Shown: positions 16,758-26,072, counted from the first letter of the stretch. The stretch: 64,000 nucleotides of DNA from XN24 sp047921395 (GCA_047921395.1 JBLRWH010000005.1:1-64000); one strand, 5' to 3'. Numbers and translations: made by a program. Notes: generated by a model not told the origin, from the letters alone.

Positions 16758-16778
16758 AGGCGACCGACGATATCCGGT

Positions 16779-17105
16779 CTATCGCGACTGGAGCGGGATG
16801 TTCTTGGACTCGATATCACGCATGGTTTCCGTCGCCGCGCCGCGCATGCGCTCCCAGTCGTAACGCGTGTGGCAGCGTGCCTTGGTCAGGCGTGTCCCGG
16901 TGAGCGGTTCACGACGGCAGATGACCTCGTCCCAGTAGCCCGGGTCCTCAGGCGTCAGGGCGGCCACTTTTTCCTTGCGTTCGCTGGATGCGGCGACCGT
17001 GTTCGTGGCCGCGGCGGTCTCGCCGGCATTGTTCGTCGAGCCCGTGGAGGCGCAGCCGGCAATGGCGAGGGCTGCGACTAAAATCATTAAGTGTTTCATG
17101 GTCAT
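16779..17105 (-). CDS. Small lipoprotein with conserved C-terminal Cys motif, function unknown
   Basis: A 108-residue protein (106 if ATG 17099 is used) with a signal and lipobox LAIAGCAST, a Ser/Thr/Ala-rich spacer, and a compact C-terminal domain holding ICRREPLTGTRLTKARCHTR and YDWERMRG. The two Cys in this domain may form a disulfide. Similar small envelope lipoproteins with a CRRE-tGSR-C pattern are common in gammaproteobacteria but I know of no function. A partial frameshifted copy follows immediately downstream. A candidate promoter lies at 17167-17195. Confidence 0.72.
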   Translation of the reverse strand: MTMKHLMILVAALAIAGCASTGSTNNAGETAAATNTVAASSERKEKVAALTPEDPGYWDEVICRREPLTGTRLTKARCHTRYDWERMRGAATETMRDIESKNIPLQSR

Positions 17106-17166
17106 GGCGGCGTCTCACTGGATGCGGATAATAAGGGGCCGTCATTGGCCGCATATGCCGTCAGTA

Positions 17167-17195
17167 GAACTATCTTTGACGGACTGCGGGGTCAA
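17167..17195 (-). promoter_or_regulatory. Candidate promoter of the small lipoprotein gene
   Basis: On the minus strand TTGACC (17195-17190) and TAGTTC (17172-17167) are separated by 17 bp, about 60 bp before the lipoprotein start. The -35 is good and the -10 mediocre. The remaining spacer up to hoxW (17196-17235) shows nothing further. Confidence 0.4.
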
Positions 17196-17235
17196 CGGTA
17201 CACCAAAGCTCCCGTGAGATTCAAAGAACCCGTGG

Positions 17236-17673
17236 TCAGGCTGCGAGTGCGATGAGTCGCAGCCAGGCCGACTCGAGATTTGTCTGCGCGGCGCCAGACA
17301 GTGCTTCGCCGAGCTCGAAGCGTTCGCCGCGCACGGCCAGGATCCACGCCGCGGGCGCCGGCTGCCCCGTGCAGCGCTCGAAGGTCTCGAGCACCGCCGC
17401 CGGAGAGAGCGCATGGCTGGTGTGGCTGCGGTCACGGCAGGGCCGCACGGCCCGCAGCTCGTACGGCGGTACAGCATCGATCGCCGCATCGACGAAAACC
17501 GCCAGGCGCCGGCCCTCCAGGTCGAGCGCGTGCTCGATCTGGAGCTGGAAGTCGACCACGATGTCCACGTCCTGCCGGCCGATGGCCTCGAGCCGGGCCG
17601 CGAGCTCGGGACCGATGGCATCGTCGCCGCGGCTGGGATTGCCGATGGCGAACACGACGACGGGCGCGACCAT
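17236..17673 (-). CDS. hoxW: Hydrogenase maturation protease HoxW
   Basis: A 145-residue endopeptidase of the HyaD/HybD/HoxW family, which removes the C-terminal tail of the [NiFe] hydrogenase large subunit after nickel insertion. The N-terminal VVFAIGNPSRGDDAIGPEL motif carries the first metal-binding acidic residue, and a second acidic stretch FVDAA follows; the C-terminal part has the ELGEALS segment. ATG 17673 lies 2 nt after the hoxH stop, so it is the last gene of hoxFUYHW. Its expected substrate is the HoxH tail beyond His463. Confidence 0.88.
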   Translation of the reverse strand: MVAPVVVFAIGNPSRGDDAIGPELAARLEAIGRQDVDIVVDFQLQIEHALDLEGRRLAVFVDAAIDAVPPYELRAVRPCRDRSHTSHALSPAAVLETFERCTGQPAPAAWILAVRGERFELGEALSGAAQTNLESAWLRLIALAA

Positions 17674-17675
17674 GC

Positions 17676-19142
17676 TCAGTCCCGCCGCAGGGTATCGACC
17701 ATCGTCCCGTCCGCCTCGATCAGCTCGACCGCCAGCGGCATTTTCCCGAGTGCGTGGGTGGCGCAGGATAGGCACGGATCGAAGGCGCGCACCGCGACCT
17801 CGATGTGGTTCAGCAGCCCCTCGGTCAGGGTGCGGCCGTCGAGGTAGCGCAGCGCGACCTCGCGGATCGACCGGTTCATGGCTTCGTTGTTATGGGTCGT
17901 CGAGACGATCAGGTTGGCGCGCACCACCTGGTCCCGTTCATCGACACGATAGTGGTGGATCAGTGTCCCTCGCGGCGCCTCGATCACGCCGACGCCGCGC
18001 GGCTGTCGTTCGCCGTAAGCCATGAGTTCGGAGCCGGAAATGTCGTCGTCGTCCAGCAAGCCCTCGATGATCTCGGCCGCATGCAGCATCTCGATCATCC
18101 TGGCCCAGTGGAAGCCAAGCGTCGCCCGCGCGGCGCTGCCGTCGTCGAAGGACAGGAATTCGCGGCGCTCCTGCTCGGCCAGCGGGGAAGGAATGAAATC
18201 GCAGCTCGTTACGCGAGTCAGCGGCCCGACGCGATACCAGCCGTCCTCGGGTCCCAGCGCCAGCAGGAACGGGAACTTCATGTAAGACCAGGGCTTGACG
18301 TCTTCCAGGATTTGCTCCCAGTAGGAAGAATAATCGACGTGGTCGAACAGGGTCTGGCCGTCGGCGGTCCTGGCGCGCAGGCCGCCGTGGTAAAGGTCCA
18401 TTGCGCCATCGGCGCGCACCATTCCCAGCGAGTGCGCCGGGAAGGTGGCGAAATCGCGATACTGCTCCAGGTTCTCCTCGAACAGGCGCTTGACCAGGTG
18501 TACGGCCTCCCGACTCCAGTCGATGATCTGGCCGGCCTCGGCACGCAACGCCTTGCGCTCGGCCGGCGGCACTGAGCGATTCACGCCGCCGGGCACGGAG
18601 CCCGTGCCATGGATGCGCTTGCCGGCGGTGACCCGGATCACCTCTTGGCCGAATTTGCGGAGCAGCACGCCCCGCCGCGCGAGTTCCGGGTGCGCCGCGG
18701 CGATGCCGACGATGTTGCGCCTCGCGACGTCAGAGTCGAAGCCGAACAGCAGGTCGGGCGAGGAGAGGTGAAAGAAGTGCAGGGCGTGCGATTGCAGGAT
18801 CTGGCCGTAGTGCATCAACCGGCGCACCTTTTCGGCCGTGTTCGTCAGCCGCGCCACGCCCACGATTTCGTCCATCGCCTTGGACGCCGCCAGGTGGTGG
18901 CTCACGGGGCAGATGCCGCACAGCCGCTGCACCATGACCGGGACCTCCCAATAGGGCCGGCCCTGCACGAACTTTTCGAAGCCGCGAAATTCGACAATAT
19001 GCAGGCGAGCCTGGCGGACGTGGCCAGCCTCGTCGAGCAGTAACGTCACCTTGCCATGGCCTTCCACCCGGGTGAGCGTTTCGATCACCACTCGCTTCAG
19101 GCCGGGGGTGCGATCCGTCTCGAGTTGCCTTGCGTCAGTCAT
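17676..19142 (-). CDS. hoxH: NAD-reducing hydrogenase large subunit HoxH
   Basis: The 488-residue catalytic subunit of a group 3d [NiFe] hydrogenase. Active-site Cys pairs are in RLCGICPVSH (Cys75, Cys78) and DPCLSCATH (Cys457, Cys460). A 25-residue tail beyond His463 (ALGKMPLAV...) is the expected maturation peptide cleaved by HoxW. With HoxY it splits or forms H2 in the cytoplasm and exchanges electrons with the HoxFU diaphorase. The gene overlaps hoxY by 8 nt, suggesting coupling. Confidence 0.96.
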   Translation of the reverse strand: MTDARQLETDRTPGLKRVVIETLTRVEGHGKVTLLLDEAGHVRQARLHIVEFRGFEKFVQGRPYWEVPVMVQRLCGICPVSHHLAASKAMDEIVGVARLTNTAEKVRRLMHYGQILQSHALHFFHLSSPDLLFGFDSDVARRNIVGIAAAHPELARRGVLLRKFGQEVIRVTAGKRIHGTGSVPGGVNRSVPPAERKALRAEAGQIIDWSREAVHLVKRLFEENLEQYRDFATFPAHSLGMVRADGAMDLYHGGLRARTADGQTLFDHVDYSSYWEQILEDVKPWSYMKFPFLLALGPEDGWYRVGPLTRVTSCDFIPSPLAEQERREFLSFDDGSAARATLGFHWARMIEMLHAAEIIEGLLDDDDISGSELMAYGERQPRGVGVIEAPRGTLIHHYRVDERDQVVRANLIVSTTHNNEAMNRSIREVALRYLDGRTLTEGLLNHIEVAVRAFDPCLSCATHALGKMPLAVELIEADGTMVDTLRRD

Positions 19143-19686
19143 AGCTGATCAGTCCGTGACCGAGCCGCGGCGTGCGGCCGGCGATGAGGTCGCTGAGGAA
19201 ACTCCAGATCGCATCAGCTGAGGGCGGGCAGCCTGGAATGAAATAATCGATCTTGACGACCTCGTGCAGGGGATGCACCTGGTCCAGCGGCAGAGGCAAT
19301 TCGGGGTCATCCGGGATGCAGCCGGCCGCAAGGCTCGGCTCGGTCTCGTAGACCTCTTGCAGGCACAGGCCGAGGTCAAGGTGATTGCGCTGCGCGGGCA
19401 GCCCGCCCGTGACCGCACAGGCCCCGATCGCCACCAGGATGCGACAGTTCTCGCGGAATTCGCGCAGCACCCGCACGTTTTCGGCGTTACAGATGCCGCC
19501 CTCGACGATGCCGATGTCGCAGCGGCCGCAGCGCTTGATGTCGGTGAGCGGCGAGCGGTCGAACTCGATTTTTTCCAGCAGGGAGAACAGCCGTTCGTCG
19601 ATGTCCAGCAACGACATGTGGCAGCCGAAGCAGCCGGCGAGCGAGGTGGTCGCCACCCTGAGCTTGCGAGGCAGAACGTCGTTCAC
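19135..19686 (-). CDS. hoxY: NAD-reducing hydrogenase small subunit HoxY
   Basis: A 183-residue small subunit carrying the proximal [4Fe-4S] cluster. Ligand motifs are CFGC (19, 22), GACAVTGG and IPGCPPSADAIW. The protein is short, without the C-terminal cluster domain or Tat signal of uptake hydrogenases, as expected for the cytoplasmic group 3d type. GTG 19686 overlaps the hoxU stop (GTGA). It partners HoxH. Confidence 0.95.
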   Translation of the reverse strand: MNDVLPRKLRVATTSLAGCFGCHMSLLDIDERLFSLLEKIEFDRSPLTDIKRCGRCDIGIVEGGICNAENVRVLREFRENCRILVAIGACAVTGGLPAQRNHLDLGLCLQEVYETEPSLAAGCIPDDPELPLPLDQVHPLHEVVKIDYFIPGCPPSADAIWSFLSDLIAGRTPRLGHGLISYD

Positions 19687-20414
19687 TTGGAGTCCCTCGG
19701 CGGCCGCGGTGCATCATCGAGCGCCTGGGCGCTGATGGGGCGGCGATCGTAGCGGCGTTCGCCGATCGGGATGGCGAAACCGACGCGTTTCCTGAGGATC
19801 ACGCCCACCGGGCAGACGTCCATCGCCTTGTCGGTCAGCTCGATGTCGGTGTCGGCCAGTTCGCCGGACTCCGAGTTGACGACCAGGTGCTTGTCGATGC
19901 CGCGGCCGGACAGTGCGAACACGCCCTTGCCGTCCACTTCGTTCGAGGCCCGCACGCAGAGTTCGCATAGCACGCACCGGTTGAAGTCGAGCAGGATGTC
20001 CGGGTGCGAGGCATCCACCGGCCGGACCGGGAACATGTGGCGGAAGCCCGCCGTCAGCACCCCAAGGTCATAGCCGAGCGCCTGCAGCACGCAGTTGCCG
20101 CTCGTCTCGCAGGACGGACAGAAATGGTTGCCTTCTGCGAACAGCATCTGTACCAGCGTCCGCCGCAGGTCATTCAGTTCTTCCGTGTCGCTGGCGACCT
20201 GCATGCCGGCGGTGGCGGGCATCGTGCATGCGGCGACGGTGCGTCCTTCCACGCGGGCCGTGCAGACCTTGCAGCTGCCGTGCGGCCTGAACTCCGGGTG
20301 GTAGCAGAGGTGCGGGATGTAACGGCCCGCGGCCAGTGCGGCCTGCAGAATCGTCTGCCCGGGATCGAAAGGCACCTCGCGCCCGTCGAGCACAAAGGTG
20401 GGGCGGCCGGTCAT
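19683..20414 (-). CDS. hoxU: NAD-reducing hydrogenase diaphorase subunit HoxU
   Basis: A 243-residue homologue of the N-terminal NuoG region. It has a plant-type [2Fe-2S] site (Cys37, 48, 51, 63), a His/Cys-ligated cluster motif (GNHFCPSCETSGNC) and a ferredoxin-like group (CVLCELC with later CPVGV). It relays electrons between HoxF and HoxY. ATG overlaps the hoxF stop by 4 nt. Confidence 0.95.
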   Translation of the reverse strand: MTGRPTFVLDGREVPFDPGQTILQAALAAGRYIPHLCYHPEFRPHGSCKVCTARVEGRTVAACTMPATAGMQVASDTEELNDLRRTLVQMLFAEGNHFCPSCETSGNCVLQALGYDLGVLTAGFRHMFPVRPVDASHPDILLDFNRCVLCELCVRASNEVDGKGVFALSGRGIDKHLVVNSESGELADTDIELTDKAMDVCPVGVILRKRVGFAIPIGERRYDRRPISAQALDDAPRPPRDSK

Positions 20415-22300
20415 GTCTCGTCCTCCAGGTACGCGCCGGCGTCCTCGCGGCCCGTCGCGCGGCGCGCGGCGGCGAGCGCGGCGTCGAGGTCGAAGTCGGG
20501 TGCGAACCTGAGCGCCTGCAGCCGCCTCTCATAGGCGGGCCGGAAGCGTTTCAACGTGTCGATGACCGGGTTGCAGGCCGTATGCCCGAGGCCGCAGTGG
20601 GCGGACATCTGCAGGACGGGATTGAGGCGCGACATCTTCTCCAGTTCATGCAGACTGCCGCGGCCCCGGTGGATCTTGCCCATGATGCCGCGGAGCATGC
20701 TGGTGCCGACGCGGCAGGGGGTGCAGAAGCCGCAGCTCTCGTGGGCGAAGAACTCGATGTAATTACGGGCCACTTCGAACATGTCGCGGCTGTCGTCGAA
20801 GATGGTGAAGGCGCCGGCCGTTGGCAGGTCCTCGAAGGCGATACGGTGATCGAATTCGCTGGCATCGACGCAATGGCCAGAGGGCCCGCTGACCTGCACC
20901 GCGAGCGTGCGCTCGGCGCCGCAGTCGGCCAGCACGTCGCGCACCGTAATGCCGTACGGGTATTCGTACAGCCCGGGACGGGGACAGTCGCCGGCGACCG
21001 ACAGGATCTTGCTGCCCGTCGAGCGCGGTGTCCCGATGGCGCGGAACCACTCCCCGCCGTATACGGCGATCAGGGCCGTGGCGCACAGCGTCTCGACGTT
21101 GTTGACCACGGTGGGTCGGCCCAGGTAACCGTGGGTGACCGGATAAGGCGGGCGGTTGCGGGGAATGCCGCGTTTGCCTTGCAGGGATTCGAGCAACGCC
21201 GATTCTTCGCCGCACACGTACGAGCCCGCGCCAACGTGAATCCGGATATCGAAGTCGAAGCCATGCCGACCGAGAATGCCCTGGCCGAGCAGGCCGGCTG
21301 CCTGGCGCCGCTCGAGCGTGGCCTGCAACGGCTCCAGCAAGTGACGATACTCGCCGCGCAGGTAGACCAGGCCCTCCCGGGCACCCACGCAGAAGGCGGC
21401 CACGGTCATGCCGTCGAACAGCAGGTCGGCGTAGCTCGTGAGCAGGACGCGGTCCTTGAACGTGCCGGGCTCGCCCTCGTCGGCGTTGCACACCACGTAG
21501 CGAATGTCGGCCGGGGCAGCGCGGCAGGCCGCCCACTTCGCCGCGGTGGTGAAGCCCGCGCCCCCGCGCCCGCGCAGGGCCGAGCGCTCGATTTCCCTGA
21601 GCGTGGCCATTGGTCCCTGCGATTCGTCGGGGATCCCCTCCCGCCAGGAACGCTCATTGGCCGCCAGCTCGCGTTCGATGGCCGCGCCGCGCTCGAGCGC
21701 TGCACGGATCGCTTCCCCAGGCCGCAAATTGCTGCCGAGCAGGACGTGGCGGCGGCGAACGTTGTCCGCGATCTCGAACAGCTCCCGCGGCCACTCATCG
21801 AGGGGCCGACGTCCGACGATGAGTTCCCGTATCACGGCCAGACGCTCGCGGCTCGCGTTAGCGATCGCACGGCCGTTGACCAGCAGGCCCGGACCCTGGT
21901 CGCAGAGTCCCGTGCAGGAGGTCCGGTCCACTCTGACCAGTCCGTCTTCCGAGACCCTGCCGGGCTCGACCCAGAGCTGGCGGCAGAAGTCGTCCATCAG
22001 GGCCTCGCTGCCCTGCATCCGGTCGGTGACATTGTCCGAGAACAGCACGCGGTAGGCGCCGGCCGGCTCGGTGTGGAAGAACGAGTAGAAGCCGGCGACG
22101 CCGCGTACCGTCGCCAGCGGCAAGCCAAGCCTGCGGGCGACCGACGACAGGACGGCCGGCTGCAGCCAGCCGCAGTCTTCCTGGACCTCCCGCAGCACCT
22201 GCACGAGGTGGGTCGGATCGTTGTTCCAGCGCGCGAGCACCTCCGCCGCGTTACCTTCGGTTCCCGGGATGGAACAGCGCGCGTAGGTGTCAGTGCCCAT
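20411..22300 (-). CDS. hoxF: NAD-reducing hydrogenase diaphorase subunit HoxF (NuoE-NuoF-like)
   Basis: A 629-residue flavoprotein that oxidises or reduces NAD(H). The first ~150 residues are NuoE-like (ARWNNDPTHLVQVLREVQ, then CTGLCDQGP), followed by NuoF: FMN-binding GRGGAGFTTAAKW, NAD-site GSYVCGEESALLESLQGKRG and the [4Fe-4S] site ESCGFCTPC. The NuoE part is fused, as in Cupriavidus HoxF, so no separate hoxE is needed. ATG 22300 is chosen over an upstream in-frame ATG because of the RBS AAGGA. It is the first gene of the operon; the 173-bp upstream spacer gives no clear promoter that I can name. Confidence 0.95.
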   Translation of the reverse strand: MGTDTYARCSIPGTEGNAAEVLARWNNDPTHLVQVLREVQEDCGWLQPAVLSSVARRLGLPLATVRGVAGFYSFFHTEPAGAYRVLFSDNVTDRMQGSEALMDDFCRQLWVEPGRVSEDGLVRVDRTSCTGLCDQGPGLLVNGRAIANASRERLAVIRELIVGRRPLDEWPRELFEIADNVRRRHVLLGSNLRPGEAIRAALERGAAIERELAANERSWREGIPDESQGPMATLREIERSALRGRGGAGFTTAAKWAACRAAPADIRYVVCNADEGEPGTFKDRVLLTSYADLLFDGMTVAAFCVGAREGLVYLRGEYRHLLEPLQATLERRQAAGLLGQGILGRHGFDFDIRIHVGAGSYVCGEESALLESLQGKRGIPRNRPPYPVTHGYLGRPTVVNNVETLCATALIAVYGGEWFRAIGTPRSTGSKILSVAGDCPRPGLYEYPYGITVRDVLADCGAERTLAVQVSGPSGHCVDASEFDHRIAFEDLPTAGAFTIFDDSRDMFEVARNYIEFFAHESCGFCTPCRVGTSMLRGIMGKIHRGRGSLHELEKMSRLNPVLQMSAHCGLGHTACNPVIDTLKRFRPAYERRLQALRFAPDFDLDAALAAARRATGREDAGAYLEDET

Positions 22301-22473
22301 CGGTATCCTTCGTGTCGCGCGACGGGCCGGCGGGAAGCCGAACCTGTCGCCGTGGTTGCCGATACCCAGTGTGAACCCGGGGCGCGCAGGGGCAATCGTG
22401 AGAAACCGATGCATCGATGGCCGCGGCTGCAGCCCCACGCCTGCTGCCGGTGCGGCTGCCGCCGGTTACGGAG

Positions 22474-23787
22474 TCAACGGCTGCCGAGAGCCGGGGCCAC
22501 GTTGCGGCAGTTCGTTTCCACCAGGAAACGCGACGCGAGCGCTGCCATGGCGGCAAAGCCGGCGAGCAGCCACAAGCCGCGGCGATAGTCTGCCGCCGCG
22601 TAAACCGGCACGCCGTCCAGCAGGCGGCCGTCCCAGCCGAAGTCCATGGCGCCGCCGAACATCGGCTGGAACAGCGCGGTCCCGAGAAATAACCCGGTGT
22701 TCACCAGCGCGATCGCCATGCCGGAGAACGCGGGCGCAGTGACCTCCTTGGCGTGCGCATAGGCCACCACGAAACTGCCGGCGCTCAGGCCGAGCAGCGC
22801 GAACAGGCCCAGCGCCATCGCACCCGGGGTCCAGGGCAGGAACAGCAGGGCCAGGCAGGCCAGCAGGTAAGCCAGTGCGCCTGCCTGCAGCACCGGGCGC
22901 CGCCGTTGCAGGCGATCCGACAGGCTGCCAGCTGCGAGACAACCCAGCGCGAAGGCGGCGGTCGCGAGCGTGGCGTAGACCGAGGCCTCGCCACGGCTGA
23001 GACCGTGTACGTCCCGCAGCAGCGGCACCGCCCACAGCCCAAGCATGCCGAACAGGCTGCCAGTCATACCGAAGTCATAGACGAACCCCGGCCACAGGCG
23101 GCGGTTGGCAAGGACCACGCGCAGGTCATGGATCCAGTGCCGGGTGCGTGGTGCGTGGGCGGCCTGGCCTTCCATCTCGCGAACGGACGGAAAACCCAGG
23201 TCCTCGGGCTTGTCGCGCACGAGCCACCAGGAGACCAGGCCGAGTCCGATGGCGACCACGCCGAGCACGACGAACAGCGTGCGCCAGTCGATGTGCATGA
23301 GCATCAGGGCCAGCGGCCCAGTGGCCGCGATGGCGCCGAGGTTGCCCAGCAGGAGGGTCAGCCCGCTCACGGTGCCATAGCGCCGCTCACTGAACCAGAC
23401 CGTGTTGCTCTTCATGAGGCCGACGAACACGACGGAGACGCCGAGGCCGACCAGGAAGCGCCCGATGCTGGCCGTGGCGAAGGTCTCTGCCATGCCGAAC
23501 ACGACGGAGCCGGTGCCCGCCACGATGTTGCCCAGCGTAACCGCGAAGCGCGAGCCCAGCGTATCGGCGAGGACGCCGGCCGGAATCTGCATGGCCGTGT
23601 AGATATAGAAGTACATCGCGGCGAGCGAGCCCAGTGCAGCCGCACTGATGCCGAAAGCCTGCACCAGTTCGGCGGAGACCATCGCGGGGGCGAAGCGATG
23701 GAAGAATGCCAGCATGTAGGCGGCGACGAGGACGCCATATATGGTCCAGCGCAACCGTTCGAAACGAACTGGGTCGTAGGTGGTCAT
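22474..23787 (-). CDS. Major facilitator superfamily transporter
   Basis: A ~437-residue protein with twelve predicted membrane helices and MFS features: the loop 2-3 motif GVLADTLGSRFAVTLG, a conserved GRFLVGLGVSVVFVG in helix 4 and a second cytoplasmic loop LSDRLQRRRPVL. It resembles nitrate/anion-type or general metabolite MFS carriers but no substrate can be read. It lies upstream of hoxF on the same strand, 173 bp away, and is divergent from the S10 peptidase. ATG 23787 is preferred to the ATG four codons upstream; neither has a strong RBS. Confidence 0.88.
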   Translation of the reverse strand: MTTYDPVRFERLRWTIYGVLVAAYMLAFFHRFAPAMVSAELVQAFGISAAALGSLAAMYFYIYTAMQIPAGVLADTLGSRFAVTLGNIVAGTGSVVFGMAETFATASIGRFLVGLGVSVVFVGLMKSNTVWFSERRYGTVSGLTLLLGNLGAIAATGPLALMLMHIDWRTLFVVLGVVAIGLGLVSWWLVRDKPEDLGFPSVREMEGQAAHAPRTRHWIHDLRVVLANRRLWPGFVYDFGMTGSLFGMLGLWAVPLLRDVHGLSRGEASVYATLATAAFALGCLAAGSLSDRLQRRRPVLQAGALAYLLACLALLFLPWTPGAMALGLFALLGLSAGSFVVAYAHAKEVTAPAFSGMAIALVNTGLFLGTALFQPMFGGAMDFGWDGRLLDGVPVYAAADYRRGLWLLAGFAAMAALASRFLVETNCRNVAPALGSR

Positions 23788-23899
23788 AAGACGTCGCACC
23801 GGCAGGCGTCACGGCGCTAGACTGTACATCAAGTTGCCGCGGGGCCCTGTGTTCCTGGCGGGGCATCACCGCGGCGAGAGACTCCAGGAGATTTTGATC

Positions 23900-25435
23900 A
23901 TGACGAGAATCATGTTGCTCGCCGCCGCCGCCGCCGCCGTGCTGCTGGCATCGTTCCCCGCGCTGGCCGAGGACAAGCCCGGGTCCGGCGGGGTCGCCAC
24001 GGCAGAGGCGCCGGAGGCGAGGTCCAGCACCACGAGCCACTCGATACGTATCGACGGCCAGGCCGTGAAGTACACGGCCACCGTCGGCTGGCTGATCCTG
24101 AAGAACGACAAGGGCGAGCCCCATGCCCGCTTCGGCTATACGGCGTACACCCGGGACGGTATCGGCAATCTCGCGCGGCGCCCCGTGATGTTCGCCTTCA
24201 ACGGCGGACCCGGCTCGTCTTCGATCTGGCTGCATATCGGCATCCTGGGCCCGAAGCGCGTCGTCGTGACCGACAAGGGCTTCACGCCGCCACCGCCGTC
24301 CGAGCGCGTGGACAATGAATTCAGCGTCCTGGATGTCACCGACATCGTGATGATCGACCCGGTCGGCACCGGCTTCAGCAAGCCCCTCGGCGAGGCGAAG
24401 GGCGAGGCATTCTGGGGCGTGAACCAGGATATCGAATCGGTAGGCGCTTTCATCAAGCAGTACGTGACCGACAGCGGTCGCTGGGCGTCGCCGAAGTACC
24501 TCCTGGGGGAAAGTTATGGCGGCATGCGTGCCGCGGGGCTCGTGGCGCACCTGCAGGAACGTCATGGCATGAATTTCAACGGCGTCGTCATGGTGTCGCC
24601 CTTCATGAGCGTGACTTCAGGCGTGGACAGCTCGACCAACGACATGCCGCATGTCCTGTACCTGTCCACCTTGGCCGCCACGGCCTGGTACCACGACCTG
24701 GTGCCCGGCAAGCCGGCGAGTCTCGAGCGCTTCGTGGAGGAGGTCGATCGCTTCGCGTATGACGTCTATGCGCCGGCGTTGATGAAGGGCAATACGATCG
24801 CCGAGACTGAGAAGCGCGCGGTTGCCGAGCGGCTCGCCTCCTATACTGGCACCCGCGTCGAATTCTGGATGAAGGCGAATTTGCGTGCGGGGCACACGCG
24901 ATTCGCGCAGGAACTGCAACGCGACGAACAGATCGTCACAGGGCGGATCGATTCCCGTTTCATCGGTGCCGCGATCAATCCGTTGGGCGAGAGAATGGAT
25001 TACGACCCGTTCTTCCCGGCGGTCGGGCCCGCATTCACCGCTGCGTTCCTGGATTACCTGCACAACGAGCTCAAGTTCGGCAAGGACGAGACTTACGTCG
25101 TGTCCGCGTTCGGCCTCGAGTGGGACTGGCGTTACCGCCCGCCGGGCTCACGCGGGGGCTGGGCCTCCGCGGCAGACCTGCGACCCGCATTGTCCAGGGC
25201 GCTGACCCTGAACCCGGGCCTGCACATGCTGGTGCAGCAGGGCTACTACGACCTGGCCACGCCGATGCAGGCGACCAAGCACGATGTCTCGCACCTGGAT
25301 ATCCCGCCGGAGGCGCGTGAGCGCATCCGGATGGCGTATTACGAGGCGGGGCACATGATGTACCTGCACGAACCATCGTTGCGCAAGTATCGGGAGGATC
25401 TCGCCAGCTTTATCCGGGACACGGATCGCCTCTGA
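23900..25435 (+). CDS. Exported S10-family serine carboxypeptidase
   Basis: A 511-residue S10 peptidase with a clear signal peptide (MTRIMLLAAAAAAVLLA... cleavage near ALA-ED). The catalytic triad is Ser205 in GESYGG, Asp451 in DLATPMQ and His485 in AGHMMYL; the oxyanion motif FNGGPGSSSIW is present. Such enzymes remove C-terminal residues, usually at acid pH, and occur in proteolytic gammaproteobacteria. ATG 23900 follows a good RBS (CCAGGAG). The divergent MFS gene starts about 110 bp away. Confidence 0.92.
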   Translation: MTRIMLLAAAAAAVLLASFPALAEDKPGSGGVATAEAPEARSSTTSHSIRIDGQAVKYTATVGWLILKNDKGEPHARFGYTAYTRDGIGNLARRPVMFAFNGGPGSSSIWLHIGILGPKRVVVTDKGFTPPPPSERVDNEFSVLDVTDIVMIDPVGTGFSKPLGEAKGEAFWGVNQDIESVGAFIKQYVTDSGRWASPKYLLGESYGGMRAAGLVAHLQERHGMNFNGVVMVSPFMSVTSGVDSSTNDMPHVLYLSTLAATAWYHDLVPGKPASLERFVEEVDRFAYDVYAPALMKGNTIAETEKRAVAERLASYTGTRVEFWMKANLRAGHTRFAQELQRDEQIVTGRIDSRFIGAAINPLGERMDYDPFFPAVGPAFTAAFLDYLHNELKFGKDETYVVSAFGLEWDWRYRPPGSRGGWASAADLRPALSRALTLNPGLHMLVQQGYYDLATPMQATKHDVSHLDIPPEARERIRMAYYEAGHMMYLHEPSLRKYREDLASFIRDTDRL

Positions 25436-25529
25436 GTGGCCGCAGGGCGAGTGTACGGGCCCCGTTGCCGCGTGGCGCTCCCAGCGACCTTCGCTCTGCC
25501 CGGATCGTTAGCGGCAGATTCGCAGTCCC

Positions 25530-25991
25530 CTACTGAACGCTGCGGATGGCCTCGCGCACCGCGAGTTCCAGCGCCTGCAGAAATCTCGAGCGGTCGCGCT
25601 GCTCGAAGGGCGGCGGTCCCCCCCCGACACCATAGGCGCGCAGGTCGGCCATCAGTTCACGTGTCGCCAGAGCGTTGCCGATGTTATCGTCGGTGAACGG
25701 CTTGCCTCCGGGCCCCAGGACGCGCGCCCCCTTTTTCAGGGCCGAGGAGGCCAGCGGTATATCGGCAGTGATGACGATATCGCCGGTGACGACCTGGCTG
25801 ACGATCCAGTCGTCGGCAGCATCGAACGCGCCGGATACCACCTTCATGTGCACCCGCGCACCGCGCGGTAACTGCAAATAGGAATTTGCCACGAAGGTCA
25901 CGGGCACGCGATGCCGTACGGCGACCCGGGCGGCCTCCGCCTTGACCGGGCATGCGTCGGCATCCACGTAGATGTGGGGTTCAGCGTTCAT
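25530..25991 (-). CDS. UPF0178 (YaiI/YqxD, DUF188) family protein
   Basis: A 153-residue conserved protein with the family signature IYVDADACPVK at the N terminus, then VTFVANSYLQLP, ADDWIVSQV and ITADIPLA. The fold is PIN-like and a nuclease role has been suggested for the family but not shown. It ends 94 bp from the S10 gene (convergent), a spacer with no recognised feature. Confidence 0.9.
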   Translation of the reverse strand: MNAEPHIYVDADACPVKAEAARVAVRHRVPVTFVANSYLQLPRGARVHMKVVSGAFDAADDWIVSQVVTGDIVITADIPLASSALKKGARVLGPGGKPFTDDNIGNALATRELMADLRAYGVGGGPPPFEQRDRSRFLQALELAVREAIRSVQ

Positions 25992-26072
25992 CGCTCAGCC
26001 TTGGTGACCCGCGGCGGGTCACAACACCTCACCAGGCAGCCCCGGCGTGTCGATACCTGTTGCCACGCAGCG

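Noticed and set aside
22301..22473. A sigma54 or FNR-type promoter for the hox operon
   Set aside because: I looked for GG-N10-GC and TTGAT-N4-ATCAA arrangements on the minus strand and saw no convincing match.
20336..22588. A 750-codon plus-strand frame opposite hoxF
   Set aside because: It is an antisense shadow of hoxF; codons mirror the conserved NuoF motifs and no domain is recognisable.
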